From: Acidobacteriota bacterium
Lineage (GTDB): Bacteria > Acidobacteriota > Terriglobia > Terriglobales > Acidobacteriaceae
Direction: 5' to 3'
Assembly: GCA_031296105.1 (NCBI GenBank)
Contig: JARLGJ010000021.1
Span: 1-64,000 of the forward strand
Length of the DNA: 64,000 bases
Shown: positions 50,964 through 59,298 of the stretch, piece by piece
How the letters are laid out: each line of letters opens with the position of its first letter
How positions within the stretch are numbered: position 1 is the stretch's first letter
The notes under the pieces: generated by a model
Databases searched by the model: none
What the model saw: the letters and a program-made list of their open reading frames with translations, nothing else
Told to the model about the DNA's origin: nothing
Position numbers and translations under genes: made by a program

Positions 50964-52139
50964 ATGTTTCGCAAGACTCGTCTTTTCACTCCCGGTCCTA
51001 CTCCGCTACTGCCGGCGGGCCAGTTTGCCATGGCCGCGGCCGACCTGCATCACCGCACGCCGGAGTTCCGCGCGCTGTTTCTGAAGGTTCTGTCGCAGTT
51101 GAAGAGCTTCATTGGCACGCAGAACGACGTGATTGTGCTGTCGTCGTCGGGCACGGGCGCCATGGAGTCCGCGGTGACGAACCTGACCAGCCCGGGCGAA
51201 AAGGTTCTGGTGCTGAGCGCGGGCAAGTTCGGCGAGCGCTGGGCGGGCCTGGCCAAGGCCTTCGGCTGCGACGTTACGGTGCTGAGCAAGCCCTACGGCG
51301 AGACCTTCCCTCTGGACGAGGTGAAGGCGCATCTGACGCCCGAGGTGAGGGTTGTCTTTGTGCAGGCCACGGAAAGCTCCACCGGCGTGCGCCACGACGT
51401 GGGCGGCATTGCCCGCCTGCTGAAGGGCTCGGAGACGCTGCTGGTGGTGGACGCCATCACCGGCCTGGGCACGACGAAGCTCGACGTGGACGGCGACGGC
51501 ATTGACGTGATCATCGGCGGCTCGCAGAAGGCTTTGATGATTCCTCCCGGACTGGCCTACCTGGCCGTCAGCGAGCGCGCCTGGGCGCGCATGGAGACCA
51601 GCAAGCAGCCGCGCTACTACTTTGACCTGCGCAAGGAGCGCAAGAACGCCGTGAAGGGCGAAAGCGCCTACACGCCGGCGGTAGCCCTGATTGCCGCCAT
51701 GGGCGCGGCGCTGGATTATCTGGCGCAGCAGGGCGGGGGCGACGTGGCCAAGGGGCGCGAGCTGCTGGTGAACAACGCCGAACTCTGCGCCCGGTGCACG
51801 CGCGAAGCGGCCAAGGCGCTGGGGCTGGAGCTGTTTGCGGCCTCGAACGGGGCGGCGGTGACGGCCATCAAGGCGCCGGCGGGTATCTCCTCCACTGACA
51901 TTGTGAAGGGCTTTAAAAAGCAGTTTGCGGGCGTGCTCAGCGACGGACAGGGCGAGATGAAGGGCCAGATCTTCCGCATCGGCCACATCGGCTTTCTGGA
52001 CTACCTGGACTGCGTAGCGATTCTGGCCGGCCTGGAGCAGGTGCTGGACGAGTTGAAGCCGGGCAGCGTGCAGTTTGGCGCGGCGCTGGCCGTGGCGCAA
52101 AAGGTGTTCGCCGAGGCGCGCAAGGGAGAGAGCAAGTGA
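50964..52139 (+). CDS. Class V aminotransferase, probable phosphoserine (SerC-like) aminotransferase
   Basis: 391 residues from an ATG at 50964 with AGGAG about 10 nt upstream. PLP-enzyme fold I: SSSGTGAMESAVTNL (phosphate-binding), HDVGGIARL, DAITGLG and the Schiff-base lysine in GGSQKALMIPPG. It resembles serine-pyruvate/alanine-glyoxylate-type enzymes more than classical SerC, but the 4-bp GTGA overlap with serA makes 3-phosphoserine formation the likely job. Alternatives are serine-glyoxylate or alanine-glyoxylate transamination. Confidence 0.85.
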   Translation: MFRKTRLFTPGPTPLLPAGQFAMAAADLHHRTPEFRALFLKVLSQLKSFIGTQNDVIVLSSSGTGAMESAVTNLTSPGEKVLVLSAGKFGERWAGLAKAFGCDVTVLSKPYGETFPLDEVKAHLTPEVRVVFVQATESSTGVRHDVGGIARLLKGSETLLVVDAITGLGTTKLDVDGDGIDVIIGGSQKALMIPPGLAYLAVSERAWARMETSKQPRYYFDLRKERKNAVKGESAYTPAVALIAAMGAALDYLAQQGGGDVAKGRELLVNNAELCARCTREAAKALGLELFAASNGAAVTAIKAPAGISSTDIVKGFKKQFAGVLSDGQGEMKGQIFRIGHIGFLDYLDCVAILAGLEQVLDELKPGSVQFGAALAVAQKVFAEARKGESK

Positions 52140-53701
52140 AAATTGTAGTGGCGGAGAAGATCGCCCCGGCCGCCATGCAGTTGCTGCAGGCGATCCCTGG
52201 GGCGGAGGTTCTTACCCCCGAAGAGTTCGCCGCCGCGCCCGAGGCGGCGGTAGCCGGAGCCGACGCGCTGATTGTGCGCTCGGCGGTGCAGGCGGACGCG
52301 GCGCTGATCGACGCCGGGCAGTCTCTGCGGGTGATTGGCCGCGCCGGCGTGGGCGTGGACAACATTGACGTGGAAACCGCCACGCGCCGCGGCATCGTGG
52401 TGATGAACGCGCCGGGCGCCTCGGCCGTCAGCGTGGCCGAGCTTACGCTGGGGCTGATGCTGACCATGGCGCGCCACATCGCCAAGGCCGACCAGTCCAC
52501 GCGGGCCGGCAAGTGGGAGAAGAAAAGCCTGCAAGGCACGGAGCTGGCAGGCAAGACCTTGGGCATCATCGGCCTGGGCCGCATTGGCACCGAGGTGGCG
52601 CGCCGCGCCCAGGCGTTCGGCATGAAGGTGATTGGCAGCGACCCGTATCTGTCTCCGGCGCGCGCCAAGGAATTGAACATTGAACTGGTGACGCTGGAAC
52701 AGGTCTATGCGCAGGCGGATTACCTCTCTCTGCACCTGGCGCTGACGCACCAGACGGCGGGCATGATTGACGCCGGGGCCTTGGCGCAGATGAAAAAGGG
52801 CGTGCGCCTGGTGAACTGCGCGCGCGGCGAACTGGTGGACGAAGCCGCTCTGGAAGCGGCGCTGCGCAGCGGGCACGTGGCCGCCGCCGCCCTGGACGTC
52901 TTCCACGAGGAGCCGGCGAGGAACACCGGACTGCTCTCGGCGCCGAACCTGGTGGCCACGCCGCACCTGGGGGCTTCCACCAAGGAAGGCCAGGAGGCGG
53001 TGGGCATCCAGATTGCGCGGCAGGTGCGCGACTACCTGTTGCAGGGCGTGGCGCAAAACGCGGTGAACCTGCCCTCTTTGACCGACACCGAATACAAGCA
53101 GATTGAGCCGTACATTGGGCTGGCGGGCAAGCTCGGCCGCTTTGCCGCGCAGTTGTTTGCCTCCAACCTGGCGGAGATCGAAGTGCGCTTTGAGGGGCAG
53201 GTGGGCGCCTGGAAGACACAATTGATCCGCGCCTCGGCCGTGGCGGCCGTGTTGCAGTCGGACCGTAACGAGCCCACCAACCTGATCAACGCCCTGGCGG
53301 CGGCCGAAGAGCGCGGCGTGGTGGTGCGCGAGCAGCGCGCGGAGGCCGAGACCAAGGCGAACGTGATCCGCCTGAAGCTGACCGGGCCGACCGGCGCGGT
53401 GTCGTGCAGCGGTACGCTGGTGAACGGCCGGCCGCGGCTGACGCAGTTGAACAGCATCGACATCGAGTCGCAACTGGAAGGGAATTTCATCGTGGTGGCC
53501 AATCTGGATGCGCCCGGCGTGGTGGGCGGCATCGGCACTCTGCTGGGGAGGCACGGCATCAACATTGCGCGCCTCTCGCTGGGGCGCGAGGACGGGCAGG
53601 CGCTGGCGATTGTGCAGGTGGATGAAGCTGTATCCGCCGAAGTAATGGCCGGACTGCGCGGGGTAGCTTCCGTGCAACGTGTCTATAGCGTCATCGTATA
53701 G
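52136..53701 (+). CDS. serA: D-3-phosphoglycerate dehydrogenase (ASB and ACT domains)
   Basis: 521 residues; GTG start overlapping the aminotransferase stop. NAD-binding fold GIIGLGRIGTEVARRA, catalytic Arg in NCARGELVDE, Glu in FHEEPA and His in TPHLGAST. After about residue 320 comes the intervening ASB domain, then a C-terminal ACT domain (FIVVANLDAPGVVGGIGTLLG), so feedback control by serine is expected as in the long bacterial and human-type enzymes. First step of serine synthesis. Confidence 0.95.
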   Translation: MKIVVAEKIAPAAMQLLQAIPGAEVLTPEEFAAAPEAAVAGADALIVRSAVQADAALIDAGQSLRVIGRAGVGVDNIDVETATRRGIVVMNAPGASAVSVAELTLGLMLTMARHIAKADQSTRAGKWEKKSLQGTELAGKTLGIIGLGRIGTEVARRAQAFGMKVIGSDPYLSPARAKELNIELVTLEQVYAQADYLSLHLALTHQTAGMIDAGALAQMKKGVRLVNCARGELVDEAALEAALRSGHVAAAALDVFHEEPARNTGLLSAPNLVATPHLGASTKEGQEAVGIQIARQVRDYLLQGVAQNAVNLPSLTDTEYKQIEPYIGLAGKLGRFAAQLFASNLAEIEVRFEGQVGAWKTQLIRASAVAAVLQSDRNEPTNLINALAAAEERGVVVREQRAEAETKANVIRLKLTGPTGAVSCSGTLVNGRPRLTQLNSIDIESQLEGNFIVVANLDAPGVVGGIGTLLGRHGINIARLSLGREDGQALAIVQVDEAVSAEVMAGLRGVASVQRVYSVIV

Positions 53702-53846
53702 AGAGACAAGGGCGGGTTGGGCCCAACTCGAAAGAGAGTCTCCAAAGTACGCAGAAGTGTATAGTTGCCGATCATTATGCGTCTTGGAAATCTTTACTAG
53801 CTCGTTAATGAGTTATTCATTAAAATAATCCCGGGCATTAGACCAC

Positions 53847-55028
53847 ATGCAGTCTGATTTGTATTCCTATATCGATTCGGCGCCGGAGTTTGAACGCTTG
53901 CTGGACGACCTGGCAAGCCAGTCTGTTATTGGACTGGATACTGAATTTATCTCCGAGGGCCGCTACGAACCGGAGCTTTGCCTGGTTCAACTCTCCACCC
54001 CCAAAGAAATTTACGTTGTCGATCCGCTGGCGGTGTCCGACCTGCGTCCGATGTGGAAGCTGCTGGCCAGCGACGGACGCGAGGTGATTACGGTTGCGGC
54101 GCGGCAGGAGATCAAGTTCTGCGTCAAGGGCGCGGACGCTCCGCCGGCGAAGCTGATGGACTTGCAGGTTGCGGCCGGACTGCTGGGCTTCGGCTATCCG
54201 CTCTCGCACACCAATCTTTGCCTGCGCGTGCTGAACGCCAAGGTGAACGGCGGCGAGAGCTTTACCGACTGGCGCAAGCGTCCGCTGCGTCCGGTGCAGT
54301 TGGAGTACGCCTCGGACGACGTGCGCCACCTGTTGGGCATGCGCGAGAAGCTGCTGGCGAAGGCCGCTAAGCTGGGCCGCACCGAGTGGATCTACGGCGA
54401 GTGCGGGCAACTGGTCAAGAACGTGCTGCGTGAAGACGAGCGCTGGCGCGTCTCCGGCAGCGCCCGGCTGAACCGCCGCCAGTTGGGCGTGCTGCGCGAG
54501 ATATGGCGCTGGCGCGACCACCAGGCGCAGACGATGAACGTTCCCGTGGCGCGGGTGCTGGGCGACAGCATGATGATTGAAATTGCGCGCCGCTCCCCGG
54601 CCTCGGTGGAAGATCTCTTCAGCATCCGCGGACTGGACAGCCGCCTGCTGCGGCGCAACGAGCACGAGGTGATTGCGGCCGTGACGCGGGCCAAGGCTCT
54701 GCCGGACGCGGAACTGCCCAGCAACGAGCGCCGCGAAGATCCGCCGCAGGTGGCGGTGCTGACCAAGCTGCTGTCGGTGGCGGTCTCCAACCTGGCGGCC
54801 GAAGCCGACGTGGATACCGCTCTGCTGGCCACCACCAGCGACATTCAGCAGATTGTGCGCTGGTTTCTGGACCGCGAAAACCAGCCGCGCCCCGAGCCGC
54901 TGACCGGCTGGCGCGGAGAGATTCTGGAAGAGACTCTGATCGGTTTTCTGGAGGGCAGGCGCATTGTGCGCGTGGGCAACATCAAGCGCCCGAACCCCCT
55001 GGTATTTGAGCCATCGGCAAAGGCCTAG
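53847..55028 (+). CDS. rnd: Ribonuclease D
   Basis: 393 residues. DEDDy 3'-5' exonuclease: motif I GLDTEF (D31, E33), motif II around LMDLQVAAG and SHTNLCLRVL, motif III YASDD (Tyr and Asp spaced as in RNase D). HRDC-type domains follow (RRQLGVLREIWRWRDHQAQ and the C-terminal third). Trims tRNA and other stable RNA 3' ends. The 145 bp before it are AT-richer than the rest and probably hold its promoter. Confidence 0.92.
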   Translation: MQSDLYSYIDSAPEFERLLDDLASQSVIGLDTEFISEGRYEPELCLVQLSTPKEIYVVDPLAVSDLRPMWKLLASDGREVITVAARQEIKFCVKGADAPPAKLMDLQVAAGLLGFGYPLSHTNLCLRVLNAKVNGGESFTDWRKRPLRPVQLEYASDDVRHLLGMREKLLAKAAKLGRTEWIYGECGQLVKNVLREDERWRVSGSARLNRRQLGVLREIWRWRDHQAQTMNVPVARVLGDSMMIEIARRSPASVEDLFSIRGLDSRLLRRNEHEVIAAVTRAKALPDAELPSNERREDPPQVAVLTKLLSVAVSNLAAEADVDTALLATTSDIQQIVRWFLDRENQPRPEPLTGWRGEILEETLIGFLEGRRIVRVGNIKRPNPLVFEPSAKA

Positions 55029-55236
55029 GACGGCCCGGCGTATCTTGTGCGATAGATTTTCCCGCGTTGTTTTCTGGGCCTTCGCCCAGCGGCGGAGGCC
55101 CGAGTCGTTGCGTGATGTTTGGTATCCTGTTGCACGGGAAGAGCTTATCGCGGCGGGTGAATGGGCGCGCGGAATCGGAACAGGAATTTGCGACGCATCG
55201 CCGGGCTGCCGCATCCAAGTTGAGGTGAGTTTTCGT
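55029..55236. other. Intergenic region after rnd
   Basis: 208 bp with no gene I can support. The regulatory signals for the Fe-S carrier gene begin at about 55237. Confidence 0.45.
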
Positions 55237-55254
55237 GTCACATGGAAATGTGAC
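55237..55254. promoter_or_regulatory. Perfect palindrome over the -35 of the Fe-S carrier gene
   Basis: GTCACAT-GGAA-ATGTGAC, 7-bp arms, covering the -35 position of the promoter that follows. A likely operator. The half-sites face the opposite way from CRP/FNR sites, so the regulator is unknown. Confidence 0.55.
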
Positions 55255-55276
55255 GAACAAACACCTTTGTTATAAT
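55249..55276 (+). promoter_or_regulatory. Promoter of the A-type Fe-S carrier gene
   Basis: Perfect -10 TATAAT at 55271 and a weak -35 TGTGAC at 55249, 16 bp apart. Transcription would start about 25 bp before the ATG at 55308. Confidence 0.65.
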
Positions 55277-55307
55277 GGGGCAACATCCCTGAGGAGAGAA
55301 AACGATT

Positions 55308-55667
55308 ATGTCCACCACCACTGAAACCCCTGTCAAGAACGCTCCTCTCACTCTCACGCCTTCGGCCATCGCCAAGGTGAAAGAGATCATGGCTCAGCAG
55401 TCGCCCGTACCCGGCGGCCTGCGCGTGGGCGTGGTGGGCGGAGGCTGCTCCGGCTTCTCGTACAGCATGCAGTTTGAAAACGGCGGCGGCGCCATGGACA
55501 AGACCTTCGAGTACGACGGCCTGAAGGTGTTCATCGACGCGACCTCGCTGATGTACTTGCAGGGCGCGAGCGTGGACTACGTGGAGACCCTGGAAGGCGC
55601 GGGCTTCAAGTTCGAGAACCCGAACGTGAAGAGCACCTGCGGCTGCGGCTCCTCGTTCAGCGTGTAA
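55308..55667 (+). CDS. A-type iron-sulfur carrier (IscA/ErpA family)
   Basis: 119 residues; ATG after GAGGAGAG. The three cluster-binding cysteines are present: C47 in GGGCSGF and C111/C113 in TCGCG. Normal length apart from a 12-residue N-terminal extension. It receives Fe-S clusters from a scaffold and passes them to apo-enzymes; the window encodes several likely clients (NuoB, NuoI, KorD, MqnE). Monocistronic, with a clear promoter, palindromic operator and terminator. ErpA versus IscA cannot be settled from sequence alone. Confidence 0.93.
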   Translation: MSTTTETPVKNAPLTLTPSAIAKVKEIMAQQSPVPGGLRVGVVGGGCSGFSYSMQFENGGGAMDKTFEYDGLKVFIDATSLMYLQGASVDYVETLEGAGFKFENPNVKSTCGCGSSFSV

Positions 55668-55690
55668 GCCGCCCGCAAAGTAGAGATTGG

Positions 55691-55716
55691 AAAACCCCAC
55701 CCTTGGGTGGGGTTTT
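55691..55716. terminator. Bidirectional terminator between the Fe-S carrier and pilus operon
   Basis: Perfect AAAACCCCACCC / GGGTGGGGTTTT hairpin with T runs on both strands between convergent genes. Confidence 0.93.
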
Positions 55717-55734
55717 CTTGTGCCCGTAAACGCT

Positions 55735-56670
55735 CTACTGCTGCGGCGTGGAGGACGAGGAGCCGTCGCTGCTGCCCGTGGAAGAGGTCGAACCCGTGGT
55801 GCCGCTTGTTCCCGTGCCGGAGCTTGATCCATTGCCGCTGGTGCCTGTAGAGGTGGTTCCCGTGGTGCCGGTGGTGGAACCGGTGCCCGAGGTCTTGGTG
55901 CCGGTGCTGTTCGTGAGGCCCACGAAGGCCTTGGGATTGTAGGGGCCGACCAGCAACTGTCCGTGGTCCTGCGACGGCGCGTAGATGAAGAACCACTCGC
56001 TGAACTTGGTCTTGCCGCCGTAGCTGTGGAAGCCTTCTTTTTTGGACTTGCTGACGACGCCGTACATGTCTCCGCCCAGCACCTGGCCATTGGTGGGGTT
56101 GTTGCCGCCCAGGAGGCTGCCGGAGGAGCTGCCGCTTGAACCGCTGCTTGAACCGCTGGACAAACTTCCGGACTGCGAGGAGTCACTGCCGGAGGATGAA
56201 GATCCGCTTCCGGCTTGCGATGATCCGTTGCCGGAAGGATCCTGCGAAGACGAGTCACTGCCGGAAGAGCCGCTGGTGCTGGTGGTGGAAGCGACAGGGG
56301 TGACGCCGGTGGCGGTGATGCGGATGTCCGAGGGGCGCACGATCTTCCACTGGCCATCGGCGGCCATGGGGTCGGTGTAGCGGCGGCGCAGGTAGCGCAG
56401 CTTGTTGAAGTTCTCGAGTTGGTCGATGCTGCTGGGGTAGCGTCCGTTCTTGCGGTAGAAGCGCTTGATGGCGCGTTCGTACTGCTCGCCGCGGTGGATC
56501 ATCTCCACCTCGCGGTCGCGCAGGATCATGCGGTGGACGTTGTACACCGCCCCGGAGAGGCCGATGAAAATGATGGCCACGGCGATCATGAGCACCAGCA
56601 GCATGTAGCCGCGCTCGCCGCGGCGCGCCCGCGCCGCCCGCCGTGGAATACGCAAACGGGCCATCGCCAT
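55735..56670 (-). CDS. Pseudopilin-like protein with Ser/Gly-rich linkers
   Basis: 311 residues, ATG overlapping the pilP stop (TAATG). Residues 18-45 are a pilin-like helix after a basic leader, but the sequence is RGERGYMLLVLMIAVAIIF: no Phe and no Glu at position 5. Residues about 60-115 look like a short GspG-type globular core (RAIKRFYRKNGRYPSSIDQLENF, i.e. AIKRFYRKNGRYPSS). Then a long Ser/Gly/Asp linker, a short ordered segment (about 195-250: GGDMYGVVSKSKK, EWFFIYAPS), and a Thr/Ser/Gly tail. Last gene of the pilus assembly operon. Probably a membrane-held pilus or secretion accessory protein. Confidence 0.7.
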   Translation of the reverse strand: MAMARLRIPRRAARARRGERGYMLLVLMIAVAIIFIGLSGAVYNVHRMILRDREVEMIHRGEQYERAIKRFYRKNGRYPSSIDQLENFNKLRYLRRRYTDPMAADGQWKIVRPSDIRITATGVTPVASTTSTSGSSGSDSSSQDPSGNGSSQAGSGSSSSGSDSSQSGSLSSGSSSGSSGSSSGSLLGGNNPTNGQVLGGDMYGVVSKSKKEGFHSYGGKTKFSEWFFIYAPSQDHGQLLVGPYNPKAFVGLTNSTGTKTSGTGSTTGTTGTTSTGTSGNGSSSGTGTSGTTGSTSSTGSSDGSSSSTPQQ

Positions 56671-57227
56671 TAGCTCTGCGAAAGCGGAATGCTTTCGTGG
56701 TGGCTGTTCAAGAGGTCTTCAATCTCGACCTCGCGGACGGAGATGCGCACCACCTTGTAGCGGCGGTTGACCACGTCGCCTTCGTTGGCGATCCACACGT
56801 CGTCGCCGTGCGAGAGGAAAGCCCTGGGCTTGCCGCCCTTGTTGTTGACGAGGCCGAAAAACTTGAGGTTGCTGGGCGGCGGCGGAGGCGGCGCAGCCGG
56901 TCCGCTGGGTGCCAGCGCGGCGCCCGGCTTGTGCAGCGGAGAGACCTTGACCGGCTCAATCTTAACCGGCTCGCCGTTGGCGCTGAAGATGTTGATGCCG
57001 CGGCCCTCGTACTTGACCGACTCGGTGGCGGCCAGCAGTTCGAGATGAAGGCGCGGGTCCAGGGAGCCCTGCGCCGCGGCCTTGCCGTGCGTGTAGGAAG
57101 CAGCAGACGGCGCGGCGGCCGGAGCCGTGCCCTGCGGCAGCACCGCGCGGACAACGAATCCCACCGCGGCCAGCGACAGGACCACGGCGGCGTAAATCTT
57201 GATCTTGCTGCCGGACGGTGCGGTCAT
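56670..57227 (-). CDS. PilP-like type IV pilus alignment protein
   Basis: 185 residues, ATG overlapping the pilO stop (ATGA). One N-terminal membrane helix (about 10-30) instead of a lipoprotein signal, a Pro-rich linker, and a C-terminal beta domain like PilP/GspC HR (FFGLVNNKGGKPRAFLSHGD, then VNRRYKVVRI). It would link the PilMNO inner-membrane platform to the secretin, which is not encoded here. Confidence 0.75.
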   Translation of the reverse strand: MTAPSGSKIKIYAAVVLSLAAVGFVVRAVLPQGTAPAAAPSAASYTHGKAAAQGSLDPRLHLELLAATESVKYEGRGINIFSANGEPVKIEPVKVSPLHKPGAALAPSGPAAPPPPPPSNLKFFGLVNNKGGKPRAFLSHGDDVWIANEGDVVNRRYKVVRISVREVEIEDLLNSHHESIPLSQS

Positions 57228-57778
57228 GGCTGGCTCCTCATGTAGGTGGAGAGATGCAAACTCACCGAAAGGGTGCCGTTTTGCACGCCGCCGAAGCTGA
57301 CTGAATCGATGAGCATGAGCAGCTTCTGCCGCTCCACGGAGTTGATGAAGCGCATGTCCTGTTCGTAACCGCCGTGGGCGGCGAGCGCGATGCCGATGCC
57401 GGTGAAGCCCGCGGGCAGGGTTTTATCCCGCGCCTGGGACTCGTCGTACTTGATGTCCGTGACGTGAATGCCGGATTCCTGCGCCAGCCTAGCCAGCTCC
57501 TCGGACATCGACGAGTAACGGTGCGGCAGGCGGTCTTCGATGAACGCCGCCTCCTGCAGGCGCGCCTCCTCGATGTTTTTATCGAGGTTGCGAACCGGCG
57601 CGGCGGCTTCGGTTTTTTCGCGGCGCTCCACGCGCAGGCGCTCGAACTCCTGCATGTGGGCGGCGCGGGCGCGGCCGGCGGGCGACATGAGCATGACGCC
57701 CGCGCCGAGGTCGGCGACGAGCAAGAGTCCGGCCACAATGAGTATCTGGGTGCGAATGTCGCGCAACTGGCCGATCAT
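57224..57778 (-). CDS. pilO: PilO-like type IV pilus assembly protein
   Basis: 184 residues from an ATG at 57778 overlapping the pilN stop (ATGA). A single helix near the N-terminus (ILIVAGLLLVADLGAGVML), a coiled coil at about 40-80, and a ferredoxin-like beta domain. Periplasmic partner of PilN. Confidence 0.83.
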   Translation of the reverse strand: MIGQLRDIRTQILIVAGLLLVADLGAGVMLMSPAGRARAAHMQEFERLRVERREKTEAAAPVRNLDKNIEEARLQEAAFIEDRLPHRYSSMSEELARLAQESGIHVTDIKYDESQARDKTLPAGFTGIGIALAAHGGYEQDMRFINSVERQKLLMLIDSVSFGGVQNGTLSVSLHLSTYMRSQP

Positions 57779-58401
57779 GGACGGCCTCCGGTGAGAGCGG
57801 CGCTCTTTACCGCCGGGCGCTCCGTGTGCGCTCCGGGCACATACACGGCGGTCAGGTGGAAGCGCACGGTGTCGATGCTGTTCTTCTCGGAGACGTCGGA
57901 TTCCTCGGTGATGCGGGCGTCCTTGAAGGACGCGGACTGCTCCAGGCGCTTGACCAGATCCACGGCCGCCTCGCGCGAGGTGCCGGCCACGACGAGCGCG
58001 ACGTTGACGCTTCCGCCGCGGGCATCGAGCTGCGGGGTGATGGAGACGACGTGCAGGCGCGGCGGCATGATCTCCTCCAACTGCATGAAGGCCCGCGTCC
58101 AGGAGAAAGACTTGCGCGCGATGAGCCCGTTGAGGAAGCGCGAGGTATCCACGATGCCGGTGTTCTGCGCGCTTTCCAAGACCTGCTGCGCCTGGTTGTG
58201 CTGGCGGTCCAGCTCGGCAATGTCGGCGCGTACGGTGGCAATTTTGCCGCTCACGTCGCGCGACTCGCGCCAGGAGGAGACGGCCATGCCCACCAGCAGA
58301 AAGGTGACCACCGCGAGCAGGGCCGTGGCGCCGCCCCACACCACCAGGATGCGGCGAACATCCAGGTAAGGCTTGGTGGCGAGATTGATATTCAGTCGCA
58401 C
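57775..58401 (-). CDS. pilN: PilN-like type IV pilus assembly protein
   Basis: 208 residues; GTG start with GAGAGGA upstream. The N-terminal tail MRLNINLATKPYLD carries the conserved INL motif that binds PilM in the cytoplasm. One membrane helix, a coiled coil (about 45-85) and a periplasmic alpha/beta domain follow. Forms the PilNO dimer. Confidence 0.87.
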   Translation of the reverse strand: MRLNINLATKPYLDVRRILVVWGGATALLAVVTFLLVGMAVSSWRESRDVSGKIATVRADIAELDRQHNQAQQVLESAQNTGIVDTSRFLNGLIARKSFSWTRAFMQLEEIMPPRLHVVSITPQLDARGGSVNVALVVAGTSREAAVDLVKRLEQSASFKDARITEESDVSEKNSIDTVRFHLTAVYVPGAHTERPAVKSAALTGGRP

Positions 58402-58416
58402 GTCAAATCCTCTCCG

Positions 58417-59298
58417 TTATAGAAGCGCCGCAATGGCTGCGGGGAAATTATGCCGCAAATCGCCGCTGACCACGCTGGCGGCGATCAACTCCCGGGCGGC
58501 CACGCCGGTCTGCTCGCGCAGCACCGGCAGAATCGATTCGGCCTCGGCCACGCCGGCCACGTAAATCTCTTCGATGGCCGCGCCGAAGGTGTCCTGGAAA
58601 TAGACCAGGGAGGGATAAATGTCGTCGGCCAGGCGCTGCGCGGAAGGCTTCTGCTCGCCATAGCCTTCGAGGGTGCGGAACAGCAGCACCTGTCCGTCGC
58701 GCACGGCCACGACGGAGGTGGCGTCGGGCGCGACCTTGAGCAGCATGGAGGGGCGGTCGCCGGGCAGTCCGCCGAGGGCGGCAATGCTGGAGGGCAGCAC
58801 CACGCCGGGCTCGCAGCCGGCATCGCGGAAGGCCTTCTCGTACTCGTCCAGCACGCTGCTCACGATAATGGTGGTGAGCACGCGCACGCCATTTTCCGCG
58901 GGCTGCGCTTCAAAGCTGAGCACGGCCTTGTCCACGTCGAAGGGCAGGGACTTGCGCAGGCGGAAGCGCAAGGTGGCTTCGGCCTCCGAGTGCTTGTCGG
59001 GCAGGGAATCGAAGTCCAACAGGGTGACGCGCAGGGCGCTCTCGGGCAGCACGGCAATCACGTTCTGTCCGCGTCCGCCGACGGCCGAAAGCACCTGCTC
59101 AATGGCGCCGCTGAGCGCCTGCGGGTTGACCACGTTGATGGCGCTCAAGGCAGGCGTCAGCACGCCGGAGGCGAGGGCGCGGGATTGCGAGGAGGCGATC
59201 ACTCCGTTGCCGTTTTCGGCGCGTGCCGCGGCCACGCCGTAGGGAGCTACTTCGCAGGCCACTTTGGGAAGCCGGATTGTACGTGTGCGTTCGGTCAT
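58417..59298 (-). CDS. PilM-like actin-fold protein (short)
   Basis: 293 residues from an ATG at 59298 overlapping the pilB stop (TGATG). The order of genes and the ATPase-fold strands (NVIAVLPESALRVTLLDF, MLLKVAPDATSVVAVRDG) support PilM. It is about 60 residues shorter than usual and nucleotide-site motifs are weak, so ATP binding may be lost. Links PilB at the membrane to PilN in the cytoplasm. Confidence 0.72.
   Translation of the reverse strand: MTERTRTIRLPKVACEVAPYGVAAARAENGNGVIASSQSRALASGVLTPALSAINVVNPQALSGAIEQVLSAVGGRGQNVIAVLPESALRVTLLDFDSLPDKHSEAEATLRFRLRKSLPFDVDKAVLSFEAQPAENGVRVLTTIIVSSVLDEYEKAFRDAGCEPGVVLPSSIAALGGLPGDRPSMLLKVAPDATSVVAVRDGQVLLFRTLEGYGEQKPSAQRLADDIYPSLVYFQDTFGAAIEEIYVAGVAEAESILPVLREQTGVAARELIAASVVSGDLRHNFPAAIAALL

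Noticed and set aside
55237..55254. CRP/FNR-type binding site
   Set aside because: CRP-type sites read TGTGA-N6-TCACA; here the half-sites are in the reverse order (TCACA first), so only a generic operator is claimed.
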